From Anolis sagrei (lineage: Eukaryota > Chordata > Lepidosauria > Squamata > Anolidae), in the NCBI RefSeq assembly GCF_037176765.1, contig NC_090025.1, positions 14,685,545 through 14,749,544 of the forward strand: DNA of 64,000 nucleotides. The letters are read 5' to 3'. The position numbers and the translations under genes were made by a program. Shown piece after piece: positions 10,512 through 21,060 of the stretch (position 1 is the first letter of the stretch; each line of letters begins with the position of its first letter). Below the pieces are notes generated by a model, which did no database searches, was not told where the DNA came from, and worked only from the letters and a program-made list of their open reading frames with translations.

Positions 10512-11273
10512 CAGTGGTTCTCAACCTTCCTAACGGCACGACCCCTTAGTACAGGTCCTCATGTTGTAGTGACCCCCAACCATAAAATTATTTTCGTTGC
10601 TACTTCATAACTATTTATTTATTTATCATGTCAGGAGTAGACCAAACAGTTGCTACTGTTATGAATTGTAATGTAAATATCTGATATGCAGGATGTATTT
10701 TTATTCACTGAACCAAATTTGGCACAAATACCCGATATGCCCAAATTTGAATACTGGTGGGGTTGGGGGAAGGTTTATTTTGTTGTAGTTGCTGGGATTT
10801 ATACTTAACCTACAATCAGAGAGCATTCCGAACTTCACCAATGATGGAATTGAACCAAACTTGGCACACAGTACTCCCATGACCAACAGAAAATATTATG
10901 GAAGTGTTTGGTGGGCATTGACCTTGAGTTTTGGAGTTGTAGTTCACCTACATCCAGAGAGCACTGTAGACTCAAGCAATGATGGATCTGGGCCAAACTT
11001 GGCACGAATACACAATATACCCAAATGTGAACACTGGTGGAGTTTGGGGGAAATCGACATTGGCATTTGGCAGTTGTAGTTGCTGGGATTTATAGTTCAC
11101 CTACAATCACAGAGCATTCTGAACCCCACCAATAATAGGAATGAGTCAAACATTCCACACAGAATCTCCATGACCAACAGAACATACTGTGTTTTCTTAT
11201 GGTCTTTGGTGACACCTCTGAAACCCCCTCGCGACCCCCCCAGGGGTCCCGACCCCCAGGTTGAGAAAGGCTG
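10512..11273 (-). mobile_element. SPIN-type non-autonomous hAT, complete with TSD
   Basis: The left end CAGTGGTTCTCAACCTTCC is followed by the SPIN terminal region (CCCCAACCATAAAATTA, GTTGCTACTTCATAAC, GATATGCAGGATGTAT). The right end is CCCAGGTTGAGAAAGGCTG. A perfect 8-bp TSD CAGTAGAA flanks it (10504-10511 and 11274-11281). SPIN is the Space Invaders hAT family shown to have moved horizontally among tetrapods. The interior is lizard-type core sequence, not transposase. Confidence 0.9.
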
Positions 11274-11321
11274 CAGTAGAAGATGGTGGAAAATGATGAA
11301 GATATATTCCAGGTAGCAGCT

Positions 11322-11562
11322 TCAGTGCTGTTTGAACTGTGGTGTTGGAGGAAAATTCTGAAAGTGCCTTGGACCGTGAGAAGATCCAACCAGGCCATAC
11401 TCGAGGAAATAAAGCCCGATTGCTCACTGGAGGGAAGGATATTAGAGGCAAAGATAATGAGAAGACAGGAAAGCTTGGAGAAGATAATGATGCTGAGGAA
11501 AATGGAAGGAAAAAGGAAGAGGGGTCAACCAAGGGCAAGATGGATGGGTGGTATCCTTGAAG
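11322..11562 (+). mobile_element. BovB/RTE LINE fragment
   Basis: It encodes LFELWCWRKILKVPWTVRRSNQAILEEIKPDCSLEGRILE and then MRRQESLEKIMMLRKMEGKRKRGQPRARWMGGIL. It is collinear with 3958-4614 in the opposite orientation, with a short internal deletion after RILEAK. Confidence 0.9.
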
Positions 11563-11757
11563 GGACAAAATGTGATTCTTTTGCAGGATTTATAGAGGCA
11601 ACAGAATTCAGGTTTTCTTGATGTGGAATAAAAACAAGTGTTTGGTTTCCAAAAAGTCCCTTCTGTATGTGTTCAGTACCTTCTGCCTTGATTCTAGCTT
11701 GCTAGAGTCTCGCTTATCCATCATAAACAGGCTGGCAGAACGTCGGATAAATGAAAA

Positions 11758-11758
11758 T

Positions 11759-11801
<43 letters not shown>
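11758..11801. repeat. (ATCT)n microsatellite
   Basis: Eleven near-perfect ATCT units, probably grown from the A-rich tail of the adjacent minus-strand L2. Confidence 0.95.
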
Positions 11802-11802
<1 letters not shown>

Positions 11803-13240
11803 GGCATTTGTAGCCTGCCTTTCTCAGCCTTACGGTGACTCAAGGCGGCTTACAGAAATTGGCAGAATTTGATGCCATATATAACAAAGATCAACGTCAA
11901 CCTGGGCAGGAGAGACAGACGATCCCAACCACTGCCCACCAGTTTAAAGGGTTAACGTTCAGCTGGACACTACTTTAACGACGATAAATGACTATAACGA
12001 GGGGGAAAGACTCTCTTATCCCACCTCAATATTATTATCAAGTGACCAACTGTATTAATGATGTTAATGACCGATGTAATAGGTAGATTCGCCGCCACCA
12101 CCTCAATATATGTCTGAGGAAAACATGAATGTGAATGTGAAATGGGTAAAGTTTGTTTAAGCCCTTGAATCTTCTTTAACAGCTGTTTCTCTCACTGACT
12201 GGACTGAAATTACATTGTCTTTAGGCTAACTGAGATCTAATGAATGTGACAGACCGAGGCAGACACCAGTTTAAAGATGAAAATTAGAAACAGGTTTATT
12301 TAAAACTTGATGAACAAATCAACTCTCTTAATAAGAGTGGTACAAAAGCTTGATGCATTTCAGAGGCTTAGCTGGTTAGACAAGCAGTCTTCTCTCAAGA
12401 CTTTAACTTTTGTTCCCTGTGAGTTCCTTGCTTCACACTGCTCACTACTTTGACACAGTGTGTCCCTGAGAACAGTCCACTGACTGCCTCACAGAGCAAA
12501 CAGGCTTCCCTCACTGACCCTAATATGTACAGCGATCTAGGAACCTTTGCCTTTCCTATGCTCTAACCCTCAAGGCTCACTTCAAAAGTTCTCCCTGTCT
12601 AAATTCTTCACAGCTCCCTCTTCCTAACTATCCTTCTACACTCTTCGATGTTTAAAGCTCTTCTCCCCAGCTTGACAAAAGACACAGCCTTTTTTCCCTC
12701 TCAAAGCTAGCTCCTCCCCTGATTGCTCTAGCCAATCGGGAGCCGGCTGACTCCTCCCTCTTGCCTCTTAGCTCTCCTGCCTATCTCTCAACATGTCAGC
12801 TACTGACTTTCCAGGCTTCGGCCTTCCTGGCAAAAGGTTAGATTCATTACACCATACATTCAGAAAGTACAATTAAAAACATTCAACCGAATACTGTAAA
12901 AACCATCTAAACAATAAAAACCATTAAAACGTATCATCACCAGTATCGTCCTGTTAAAATTATTGTCCAGCAGCATTGTCTAGTCATTCAGTGTTCATTC
13001 TTCTTATTTCATAATTACTTATTCCGCGGCATTTCCAAACGCCAAAGATCCAAGTTTTTAGTCTCTTTCTGAGGGTCAAGAGAGAGGGGGCTGATCTAAT
13101 ATTCCTAGGGAGGGAGTTCCACAGCTGTGGGGCCACCACTGAGAAGGCCCTGTTTCTCATCCCTGCTAGACATGCTTGTGAGGAAGGCAGGATCAAGAGC
13201 AGGGCCTCCCCAGAAGATTCCTAGATGGTTCATATGGAGA
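11802..13240 (-). mobile_element. L2 LINE relic, split by a probable solo LTR
   Basis: The 3' UTR side (CAAGGCGGCTTACAG) starts at 11802. The RT C-terminus is antisense at 12984-13196: LAGMRNRAFSVVAPQLWNSLPRNIRSAPSLLTLRKRLKTW. The part from about 11870 to 12244 is not clearly L2. Confidence 0.75.
12245..12851 (-). mobile_element. Probable solo LTR of an endogenous retroelement
   Basis: Viewed on the minus strand it starts TGTAATGAATC and ends GTCTGTCACA (TG..CA). An AATAAA polyadenylation signal lies about 55 nt before the end. No internal genes adjoin it, as expected of a solo LTR. A target duplication is not clear. It sits inside L2, so it is younger than that L2. Confidence 0.5.
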
Positions 13241-13544
13241 GATATGTTCATAAGGAGAAAATGTTGGATAATACAGTCTCCTACTGTTACCCGTCCAACA
13301 CAGTTCTAGACACTTAGAATACTAACAACAGGGACTCAAAGGGTTAAGGCAAGGCAATACCTCAGGGTTAGAGCAGCCCAGCAGGAAGTGCCCAGGGATT
13401 CCACTTCCGCTTCTGGTCTTACCTCTTTTCCCCCTTTCCTCCCTCCTCCTCTTCCTCGTCTTGCCTTTTTCACTTTTTGGGAAAGGAAAGAGAGTTGGGG
13501 GTGCTCCTTCAATTAAAGAGGAAATGTTGGTGGAAAAGGGGGCA
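13241..13544. other. No gene; pyrimidine-rich
   Basis: Probably interior Tigger sequence. The CT-rich stretch at 13420-13470 explains the lysine/arginine-rich minus-strand ORF. Confidence 0.4.
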
Positions 13545-13613
13545 TCAGATAAGAGCGTCGGATAAGATGGAATGTCGGATAAGCGAAGGTTGGATATGTG
13601 AGACTCTACTGTA

Positions 13614-14649
13614 TACACTTTAGTAAATCTGGTATGTTCCTAAACAGGTAACGTGTGCAGAGTGCAGGAAAGTTTCTTTTTCGGCTATGCATTTCAGAAT
13701 CTACAAACCAGCACGATGACAAGAAGTGCATGGGAATTTTCATCCAAAAAAACCCAACAACAAACATTTCCAAGCTGTGAGTATGATGAGTTTTGCAAAC
13801 ATGTAGCTCATACAGATATATTTTGGGGAAGAGATAGGATTGACAGCAACCTCTATGGAGTGTATTTATGCCAAAAAGCCTTCACTTTGTGCTGGATTCT
13901 GCTGGTGTCAGCTTCCTATGAAAGCAGCAAAACTTGCAGGAATGGGATCAGGGAACAAGAAGCCATTGTTGCCAATTGTATGGGAAGAATGGCCAACGCA
14001 TGTCCCCACTGGCAAACATGTCACTTAAGACTCACCTGCCAAGCCCTTTAATGGCTAAAGATGTTGGGCTTTAATAGCAAAAGGCTGCTAAACCGGAAGG
14101 CGAACAGTTCCTTTAGAAAGGGAGCAAAATCCTCTTTTGTCTGGGTGTTTTCCTTGGCACAGGACAGTAATTCAAGATAAGGGTCTTGTCTGTCATTGCC
14201 ACAAGCGGCAATTGTGCCGCTCCTAATTCATGGGTTTCGGAAGGGGAGCAAAGCAAAACCAGCAGCAGAAAATGGCACCCATGGCTTTGAAATGGGTTCC
14301 CAAGCACCTGTCCCTGGGATACATGTCCTCCTGGCAGCATCTAATGGGAGGTTTGGCTGTTATTAATGCCCATCTGCTCCAGGTAGGGCTTAAGAGGGAG
14401 TCACGGGGAAGCAGGATAGATTAGCAGCACTTTTAATTACAAGCAACAAAGAAGGGAGGATTTCAACCGGGATTAACCTGGGCGAATGATCACCGTTTAC
14501 AGAAACGGCACTCTCATCCTGTTACGTTGTGGGGGCTGCGTTCTCAAAAGCATGCTTCGAGGTTTGCCACTTTATCAGCCTCTGGGACGATCTAAAGTAG
14601 ACCATAGTAAAATCCGAAATTCAAAATATAGTCAACTGTCCACATTTGC
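13614..14649. other. No gene recognised; candidate conserved element at 14420-14510
   Basis: Apparently single-copy. The interval 14420-14510 (TTTTAATTACAAGCAAC and onward) is compositionally distinct. The 132-aa ORF at 13653-14051 has no domain and no similarity that I recognise. Confidence 0.35.
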
Positions 14650-15268
14650 TAATCTAAGGGCTGCCCATCCAGTTTTGAGCACAATTCAAAGTGCTGGTTT
14701 TGACCTATAAAACCCTATACGGCTCCGGCCCAGTGTACCTGTCCGAACGTATCTCCTTCTATGTCCCACCTCAGAGTTTAAGATCTTCTGGGGAGGACCT
14801 GCTCTCGGCCTCACCTTTATCACAAGTGAGGCTGGTGGGGACGAGGGACAGGGCTTTCTCAGTGGTGGCCCCTCGCCTGTGGAATTCACTCCCTGGGGAA
14901 ATTAGGTCATCGACATCCCTCCTTTCCTTCAGAAGGAAGTTGAAAACATGGATATGGGACCAGGCCTTTGGGTAATCTGGCAGACTGACAAGGTAATGAT
15001 GACCAGAGTTTGGAAAGGACTATGATAATGCTAAATGGACTTACGGATTCTAGAACTCAGTGAACGTTAGCCACTAGATTGGCTTATCTATTAGTTGTTA
15101 TTGTATTAATGGATTGTTTTTAATTATTTGTGATTACTGCTGCTATGTATTTTACTTGTTGAATTGTTGGTATTGAATTGTGTGGTTGTAAGCCGCCCTG
15201 AGTCCCCCCTAGGGGGTTGAGAAGGGCGGGGTAGAAGTACTCGAAATAAATAAATAAATAAATAAATG
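14650..15268 (+). mobile_element. L2 LINE, RT C-terminus and 3' UTR
   Basis: The frame 14691-14975 is open for 94 residues: LTYKTLYGSGPVYLSERISFY, SLRSSGEDLL, GTRDRAFSVVAPRLWNSLPGEIR, FRRKLKTWIWDQAFG. The 3' end has GCCGCCCTGAGTCCCCC and (AAAT)n at 15246-15268. Confidence 0.93.
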
Positions 15269-15479
15269 ATCCCCACACAAGTGGAAAAAACACAAATAAA
15301 AACCCAATTTTTAAAAACCCAATGGAACATCTCTTTAGGAATATCTGGGTCCTCCAGTGTAACACTATGATCACTTCTGCTGGAAGATGACCATAGAATC
15401 TGGTCTTCTGGAGGAGCTACAAATGCTTAGAGAAGTGTTTTCTCTAGAATTTGCTAGGTTTTCCAGTGTAACTTGTGAT

Positions 15480-15575
15480 GGAAATTATGCTCAAATTGTT
15501 GCCATTTGTAAACCACTCCAAGTCGCCTTTCGGGCTGAGAGGGGCAGTATATAAATATAGTAAATAAATAAATAA
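15480..15575 (+). mobile_element. L2-type 3' tail
   Basis: TTGTAAACCACTCCAAGTCG, GGGCTGAGAGGGGCAGTAT and (AAAT)n. The upstream 200 bp are not identified. Confidence 0.75.
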
Positions 15576-15841
15576 TGCGGGAGAATCTTGCGATTTCCTG
15601 CGATACTATATGAATCAAATTCACAAAAGCAATACCTGCTAAAGTGGAGGGCCAACTGTATTTCAAAATCATCCTCATGGGGAACTGAGATAGGGACACC
15701 TTTGCTTTCTGACAGTTCACTGCATACAGTTTTTTAAAAAAACAAAACAGAAACAGAGCCAGCAGAGATATAAATCATCTACTTTACACTTTCTTGATTT
15801 CAGATTAGTGCCCCAAATCAGCCATTTTAGTTTACATTTTT

Positions 15842-16110
15842 TTTCCTGTGTCAGGAGTGACTTGAGAAACTACAAGTCACTTCTGGTGTGAGAGAATTGA
15901 CCGTCTGCAAGGACATTGCCCAGGGGATGCCCGGATGTTTGATGTTTTGCCACCCTTGTGGAAGGCTTCTCTCATGTCCCTGCATGGGGAGCTGGAGCAG
16001 ACAGAGGGAGCTCAACCCACTGTCCTCAAATTTGAACCGCTGACCTATCGGTCAGCAATCCAGCCAGCACAAGGGCTTAATTCATTGCATCACTGGGGAC
16101 TCCTAGTTTA
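15842..16110 (-). mobile_element. tRNA-derived SINE (CTCCTGACACGACAAAA-tail family)
   Basis: Antisense copy: TGTCAGGAGTGACTTGAG at the left, tRNA head at the right ending CACTGGGGACTCC. The body is full length but diverged. Confidence 0.85.
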
Positions 16111-16134
16111 TACTGATGCAGAATCCTTAACTTG

Positions 16135-16245
16135 ATTCCATCTTCAGACTCTTATGGTTATGTTGTTTTATTCTGTATGTTTTGTGATGTTACTTGGGAA
16201 TGGCTCTGAGTCCCCTCGGGGAGATAGAGCTGTATATAAATAAAG

Positions 16246-16277
<32 letters not shown>
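16135..16277 (+). mobile_element. L2-type 3' tail with (ATT)n
   Basis: CTCTGAGTCCCCTCGGGGAG then AGCTGTATATAAATAAAG, ending in about ten ATT units. Confidence 0.8.
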
Positions 16278-16278
<1 letters not shown>

Positions 16279-16381
16279 TTCCCTAAAATCAGCAAATTCT
16301 TAACTATGTAATATAGACTGTATTATTATATTCACACTCCCTGATGCTGCTATCCTTTTAGTCCCATTCTGAGATTAAAAC

Positions 16382-16625
16382 GGAGAGCCAAGTATGGTGT
16401 AGTGATTTAATCACTAGATTAAGACTCTGGAGACCAGAGTTCGAATCCCCACCCAGCCATTGGACAAGTCACAGTCTCTCAGCTTCAGAAGAAAGGCAAA
16501 AACAAACTTCCTCTGAATCTTGCTAAGAAATATTTCTGATATGTTTGCTTTCTAGATGGATAGACTTAATCAGGAAAGTCATGACTCAAGACCTGAGCAG
16601 GGCAGTTGAAGATAGGTGGAATCGG
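16382..16625 (+). mobile_element. tRNA-derived SINE of the GAGAGCCA..GTGTAGTG type
   Basis: The head GAGAGCCAAGTATGGTGTAG holds an A box. The B-box region is AGAGTTCGAATCCCCAC. The downstream part (CAAGTCACAGTCTCTCAGC) also occurs at 26215-26335, and in reverse at 47385 and 57065. Confidence 0.75.
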
Positions 16626-16668
16626 AGGTCTTTCATTCATAGGGTTTCATAGGTCAGAATTGATCCAA

Positions 16669-16698
16669 GAATAAGAACAAGAACAAGAACAAGAACAG
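16669..16698. repeat. (AAGAAC)n microsatellite
   Basis: About five hexanucleotide units. Confidence 0.9.
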
Positions 16699-17149
16699 GT
16701 TAAAACCCCTTGTTACCAGGGATTCTTCTTCTGGTTTGCAACTCACCTTGGCCTTGCTAAAAAGCACTTGATCAGAGAACCAAACGGCAGAGAGAATGAG
16801 TTTTTATGTGTTGAGTTTTGAAACTATTCAGAGAGAGACCAGCAGGTGGTGACTGTGTTGATTGTACAGAATGATAAAAATCAATAGACCAGGACCAATA
16901 AAGAAAATCAGTAATTTAAAAGGTCATGGAAGTCCCTTAATTTATGATGTGTTATGTAAACAAGTGCTTTCCTTCATTTTCGACAGAGCTTCATCTATGA
17001 GGGTTATCCGGAAAGTAAGGTAATACAAGATTTTAAAAAATACAAAGAATGAATATATTTTAATAAAACTTACATGGATTGTAACATAGGTATTGCATTA
17101 TTTTTCCACATAATCACAATTCAGTTCAATACATTTTGTCATCCGTGGG

Positions 17150-17983
17150 CAGAGGCGGCCCTAGGTAATTTTCAACGGTAAGCAAACAGTAGTTTGGTGC
17201 CCCCAACCAATCACTGATATATTGTCGAAGGCTTTCATGGCCGGAATCACTGGGTTGTTGTAGGTTTTTCCGGGCTATATGGCCATGTTCTGGAGGCAAT
17301 TTTTCTCCTGACATTTCACCTGCATCTATGGCAAGCATCCTCAGAGGTAGTGAGGTCTGTTGGATGTAGGAAAAATGGGTTTATATATCTGTGGAAATGA
17401 ACAAAATCTGGCTACCAGTATTAAAAAACTCAAAAATTACAACAGAAAAACAACAGAGGGGAAACAAACAGGCGCATAAAATCACTCTCAACAAAAGATT
17501 CCCCCCAGGCACTTCCAAGCCATTGAATGCTAATCAAGGTGATCAGCTGAAACATTCATACCTAGCCCCAGCAGACAAAAGTTCTTTGTCTCACCCTGGT
17601 CATTCCACAGATATATAAACCAATTTTTCCTACTTCCAACAGACCTCACTACCTCTGAGGATGCTTGCCATAGATGCAGGCGAAACGTCAGGAGAAAAAT
17701 TGCCTCCAGAACATGGCCATATAGCCCGGAAAAACCTACAACAACCCAATAACTGATATATATTTTCTGTTTGTCGTGGGAGTTCTGTGTGCCTTATTTG
17801 GTTCAATTCCATCATTGGTGGAGTTCAGAATGCTCTTTGATTGTAGGTGAACTATACATCCCAGTAACTACAACTCACATATGTCAAGGTCTATTTTTCC
17901 CCGAGAGTGCCTCAAGAGCGCCCCTGGGCAAAATCAACTATACTGCAAATGCTTACTTTGTGTAATGGGTTGAGCCGCCCCTG
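17150..17983 (+). mobile_element. Non-autonomous hAT (CAGAGGCGGCCC family), copy 2
   Basis: It starts CAGAGGCGGCCCTAGG and ends GTTGAGCCGCCCCTG. A perfect 8-bp TSD TCCGTGGG lies at 17142-17149 and 17984-17991, inside the mariner. Without the Penelope insert it would be about 295 bp, matching the copies at 4840 and 23081. Confidence 0.95.
17223..17751 (+). mobile_element. Penelope-like element copy D, two inverted arms, TSD
   Basis: TSD ACTGATATAT at 17213-17222 and 17752-17761. The left arm carries the extension (TGTCGAAGGC) and a minus-strand hammerhead-like core. The centre encodes the element's last codons (MNKIWLPVLKNSKI, from 17391). The right arm has an intact-looking hammerhead motif on the plus strand: CTGAGGA 17655-17661, GAAAC 17682-17686, GTC 17687-17689, AGG 17690-17692. 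The right arm stops at CAACCCA, without the extension. Confidence 0.92.
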
Positions 17984-18620
17984 TCCGTGGGATGAGTTTT
18001 TGATGTCTGTGCCATAGAAGTTTCCCTCTGCCTTTTTCAGCCAGTTCATCACTTCGATTTTCACCTCGTTGTTGTCAGAAAGGTATTTTCCACCCAGGTG
18101 TTCCTTCTGTTTAGTGAACAGATGGTAGTCACTGCATGCGAGATCGGGGCTGTGAGCAGGGTGGATTAAAACATCTCAACCAAATGAAATCAACAACTCT
18201 TGTGTTGCATGAGTGGTGTGTGGACGCACATTGCCATGAAGGAGACAGACTCCTGTCGTCAGCATCCCATGATGTTTTTCTTGGCTCTGCAAAGTTTCTT
18301 CATGGACTCACAATATATTGTGAGTCCCATTATGTCCTCTCCATAAACTGAAACGATTTCGCGATGAATCACAGCGGAGTTCATGCCCTTGGCATTTAAG
18401 TAGCATATTACAGTGCGGACTTCACACTTGGAGGGGAATGGAATGAGGATGCTCATCTCTAACCTTCACCACAACGCCAGTTGATGAGCTACTGACGACT
18501 GGCACTGCTCGTTCGCTTCTGCTGGCTTCCCACAACATGGCAGTGATACCAACTTCCCCTGAGAAAATTTCCCACGAGAGTTACATGCTTTGTAACCTTA
18601 CTTTCCAGATAACCCTCATA

Positions 18621-19056
18621 GTTACAAGAGTGGGAAAATACCTTGTTTGAATTATTTGGGTTGCAAATCTTAGCATATCTGATGGGGAGGAATGATGGGA
18701 GAGACAATCCAGTCCACAAATTGCATGCTTCTGATCCCTGCTTCCCTTGCTGTAGATAGATATGATCTTAGAGGTCCATTTGTATGTGTATGTAATAAAG
18801 AATAGTATGATTTTAGGTGCTGTTTTACTGTTTTTGTCAGTTGCTGTAGTGCCATTCTATTTATTAGGTTATTGATTATTTTTCATTTTTGTGCCTTCTG
18901 CTTTTATGATTATGTTCTTTCTGTAGTAGTGGAAACTCATTGATTTAAAAAGCTAGATATGAATAATTTTAAGCAACATTTAAAAACAGACACAAAATGA
19001 ATACTAGTCCATAAAAAGTTTTGGAGGCCAGTTTGCCTTTACAAATATTTTCCAGT
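18621..19056. other. No gene recognised
   Basis: AT-rich DNA, no recognised repeat. Confidence 0.4.
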
Positions 19057-20060
19057 TAGTTCATAAAATTGTAGGTTTGGAAGAGACCCAAAGAGTCAAC
19101 GAATCTAAAGCTGTTCTGCCATGCAGGGAAATACTATCAAAGCACTCTTGACAAATGGCTATCCAGCCTCTGTTGCAAAACCTCCAGAGAAGGAGACTCA
19201 ATGAGACTCTGAGGACGAATATGCCACTCTTGAACAGTTCTTACCATCAGGAAGTTCTTCTTAATCTTTAGATGGAGTCTTTTTTCTTGTAATTTGAATC
19301 CATTGCTCTGTTGTGTTCTAGTTTCCAGAACAGCACAAAACATGCTTGCCCATTCCTCCTCAATGGGCAAACATGGCTCTCATGTCCACTTTCACCTTTT
19401 TCTCCTAGCCAAACATACTCAGTTCCCAATGTGCTCTTCATGGGGCTTGGTTTCTGACTTTAGACCAGTGGCTCCCAACCTTTTTTTGACTAGGGACCAC
19501 TTTGACCTGAGACCACTCTCCAACATTAGTACCAAAAGGGTTACAAAATAGTTTTTGGTCAACTTTAGATTCAGTTTGGTTATTTGGAGTTCTGATTCAG
19601 AAAATTGCATTGGATAGACCACATCAGCTCTAGTTTCTGATACAGAACATATGCCATCCAGTAGTCTCCACCTGCTCACCCACAGGAACATATTTAACAA
19701 TCGAGAGCTGACGTGGTCTATCCAATGCAATTTTCTGAATCAGCATTCTAAATAACCCCAGGAACAGGAATAAAAACAAAGACATCCCTTTGTGGGTTGT
19801 CAGCCTATCTCATCCCGACACCTCCATTGTCTTGGCACTATAAGAGAGTTTCACAAGACCAGTTGCTCTTGTTGCACTGGTGCAGCAACTGTGAGGCTGT
19901 GGACCATATTGTAGTTGTGGACCACTGGTGGTCCACAGACCACAGGTTGGAAACCATTGTATTAGACCATTCTGGGTACCCTTCTGTGGACATCTTCCAG
20001 GTTGTTGATATCTTCCTGGGTATGGCTGTATCCAGAAATGGACACAGTTGTAGTTCTTTA
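19057..20060 (-). mobile_element. Old CR1 LINE 3' end split by a hAT
   Basis: 19057-19465 is antisense CR1: [72 protein letters not shown]1-like sequence resumes after the hAT (TATTAGACCATTCTGGGTAC through 20060). It is more diverged than the copies at 7133 and 39662. Confidence 0.82.
19466..19959 (+). mobile_element. Non-autonomous hAT (CAGTGGTTCCCAACC/GACCAGGGACCAC family)
   Basis: Ends CAGTGGCTCCCAACC and GGTTGGAAACCATTG. The flanking octamers CTTTAGAC and TATTAGAC match at 6 of 8. The family body includes AGAAAATTGCATTGGATAGA. Other copies are at 22660, 34912, 42684, 45860 and 53005. Confidence 0.85.
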
Positions 20061-20248
20061 GTAAAGACAGAGAAGAAGAATCCACTCATTTCAAGTTTAT
20101 ATTTTTTAAAAAATACTTGCCACCAATAACCAGGCAGAAGACCATTGCCAAGGCTCAGATAGGAGTTTTCTGCCATGATGAACTTGGAAGTGTACTATAG
20201 TCTACTGATCACATTAGGTAATTAACCCCTTTTTATGTCCTTTCCCTA

Positions 20249-21060
20249 TTAACAACAGCAGCAACCACACTTTATTTATATTCTGCCTTATCTCCCCAAG
20301 CGGTCTCAGGGCGGATCACAGTACACATACATGGCAAACATTCAATGCCATTTGGATAGACAGGCCATAACAGACAGAAAGGAGGTATGTTGCGTTGACG
20401 TTCAGCTTTTGGAGCCTTTGGAGGTTGTACTCAAATCCATGGGGGTGCTGTCGCTCCATCCTCTATGACGAAGAGCCATCAGGACTTCCTCCTTCCTTTT
20501 GGTCGCTGGCATTTTCTTGCCTTTTTCTTTTATAAGGTAAAGGTAAAGGTTGTCCCCTGACATTAAGTCCAGTCGTGTCAGACTCTGGGGTGTGGTGCTC
20601 CGTTGTCCGTAGACATCTCCAAGGTCTTGTGGCTGGCATGACTGCATGGAACGCCATTACCTTCCCACTGGAGCGGTACCTATTGATCTACTCACATTTG
20701 CATGTTTTCAAACTGCTAGGTTGGCAGAAGCTGGGGCTGACAGCAGAAGCTCACGCCGTTCCCGGAATCGAACCTGCAACCTTTCAGTCAAAAAGCTCAG
20801 CACCTCAGTGCTTTAACCCACTGTGCCACCGGGGGCTTCTTTTTCTTTTATAGTGTTGTAAAATACCTCCTCTGCTTTTTAGCGATACCAAATTTCTCTA
20901 CTTTCAACTCTAAGCTGTTTTTGAACTGCTTAGGTGAACAATGAGCTGGGCTGACAGGTGCTCACACCGACCCAGGGTGAGCAACTGTCAAACTGGCAAT
21001 CTTTCAGTTGGTTGATCTTATTGCTGCTGCTGGTGACATACCAGCTGTGCTATAGCCCGG
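20249..21060 (-). mobile_element. Long SINE with tRNA-like head and L2-like tail, copy 1
   Basis: Antisense: the L2-like 3' end (TATCTCCCCAAGCGGTCTCAG) is at the left. A long body follows, with a tRNA-like head at the right (CAATCTTTCAGTTGG .. CAGCTGTGCTATAGCC). A Sauria SINE interrupts it. Parallel copies are at 22148-22645 (-) and 23524-24010 (+). Confidence 0.65.
20535..20838 (-). mobile_element. Sauria SINE with 14-bp TSD
   Basis: A perfect TSD CTTTTTCTTTTATA lies at 20521-20534 and 20839-20852. The tail (GGTAAAGGTAAAGG) is at the left and the tRNA head (GTGCCACCGGGGGC) at the right. Full length, with few changes. Confidence 0.96.

Larger units (their letters stand above)
11702..13611. 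mobile_element. Tigger/pogo DNA transposon remnant, interrupted
   Basis: The left terminus (CTAGAGTCTCGCTTATCC, 11702-11719) and right terminus (GGATATGTGAGACTCTACTG, ending 13611, followed by TA) form inverted ends typical of Tigger elements. GTCGGATAAG repeats flank the right end (13545-13600). Between them lie (ATCT)n, L2 and a probable solo LTR. No transposase frame remains. Confidence 0.6.
16998..18618 (-). mobile_element. mariner transposon with two levels of insertion
   Basis: Terminal inverted repeats TGAGGGTTATCCGGAAAGTA (16998) and TACTTTCCAGATAACCCTCA (ending 18618) are flanked by TA (16996-16997, 18619-18620). On the minus strand, about 18105-18166 encodes IHPAHSPDLACSDYHLFTKQK. 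This is the mariner signature around the last catalytic Asp (SPDLAPSDYHLF), followed by NWLKKAEGNFY further on. The transposase is broken in several places. A hAT at 17150-17983 splits its 3' coding end. Confidence 0.92.

Noticed and set aside
13653-14051. 132-aa plus-strand ORF as a gene
   Set aside because: No domain, signal peptide or splice sites; composition is ordinary for chance.
17223-17751. Penelope copy D as a hAT MITE, from an apparent 8-bp flank ACTGATAT
   Set aside because: The duplication extends to 10 bp, other copies have 12-13 bp, ends are asymmetric, and the interior encodes a Penelope-like C-terminus.
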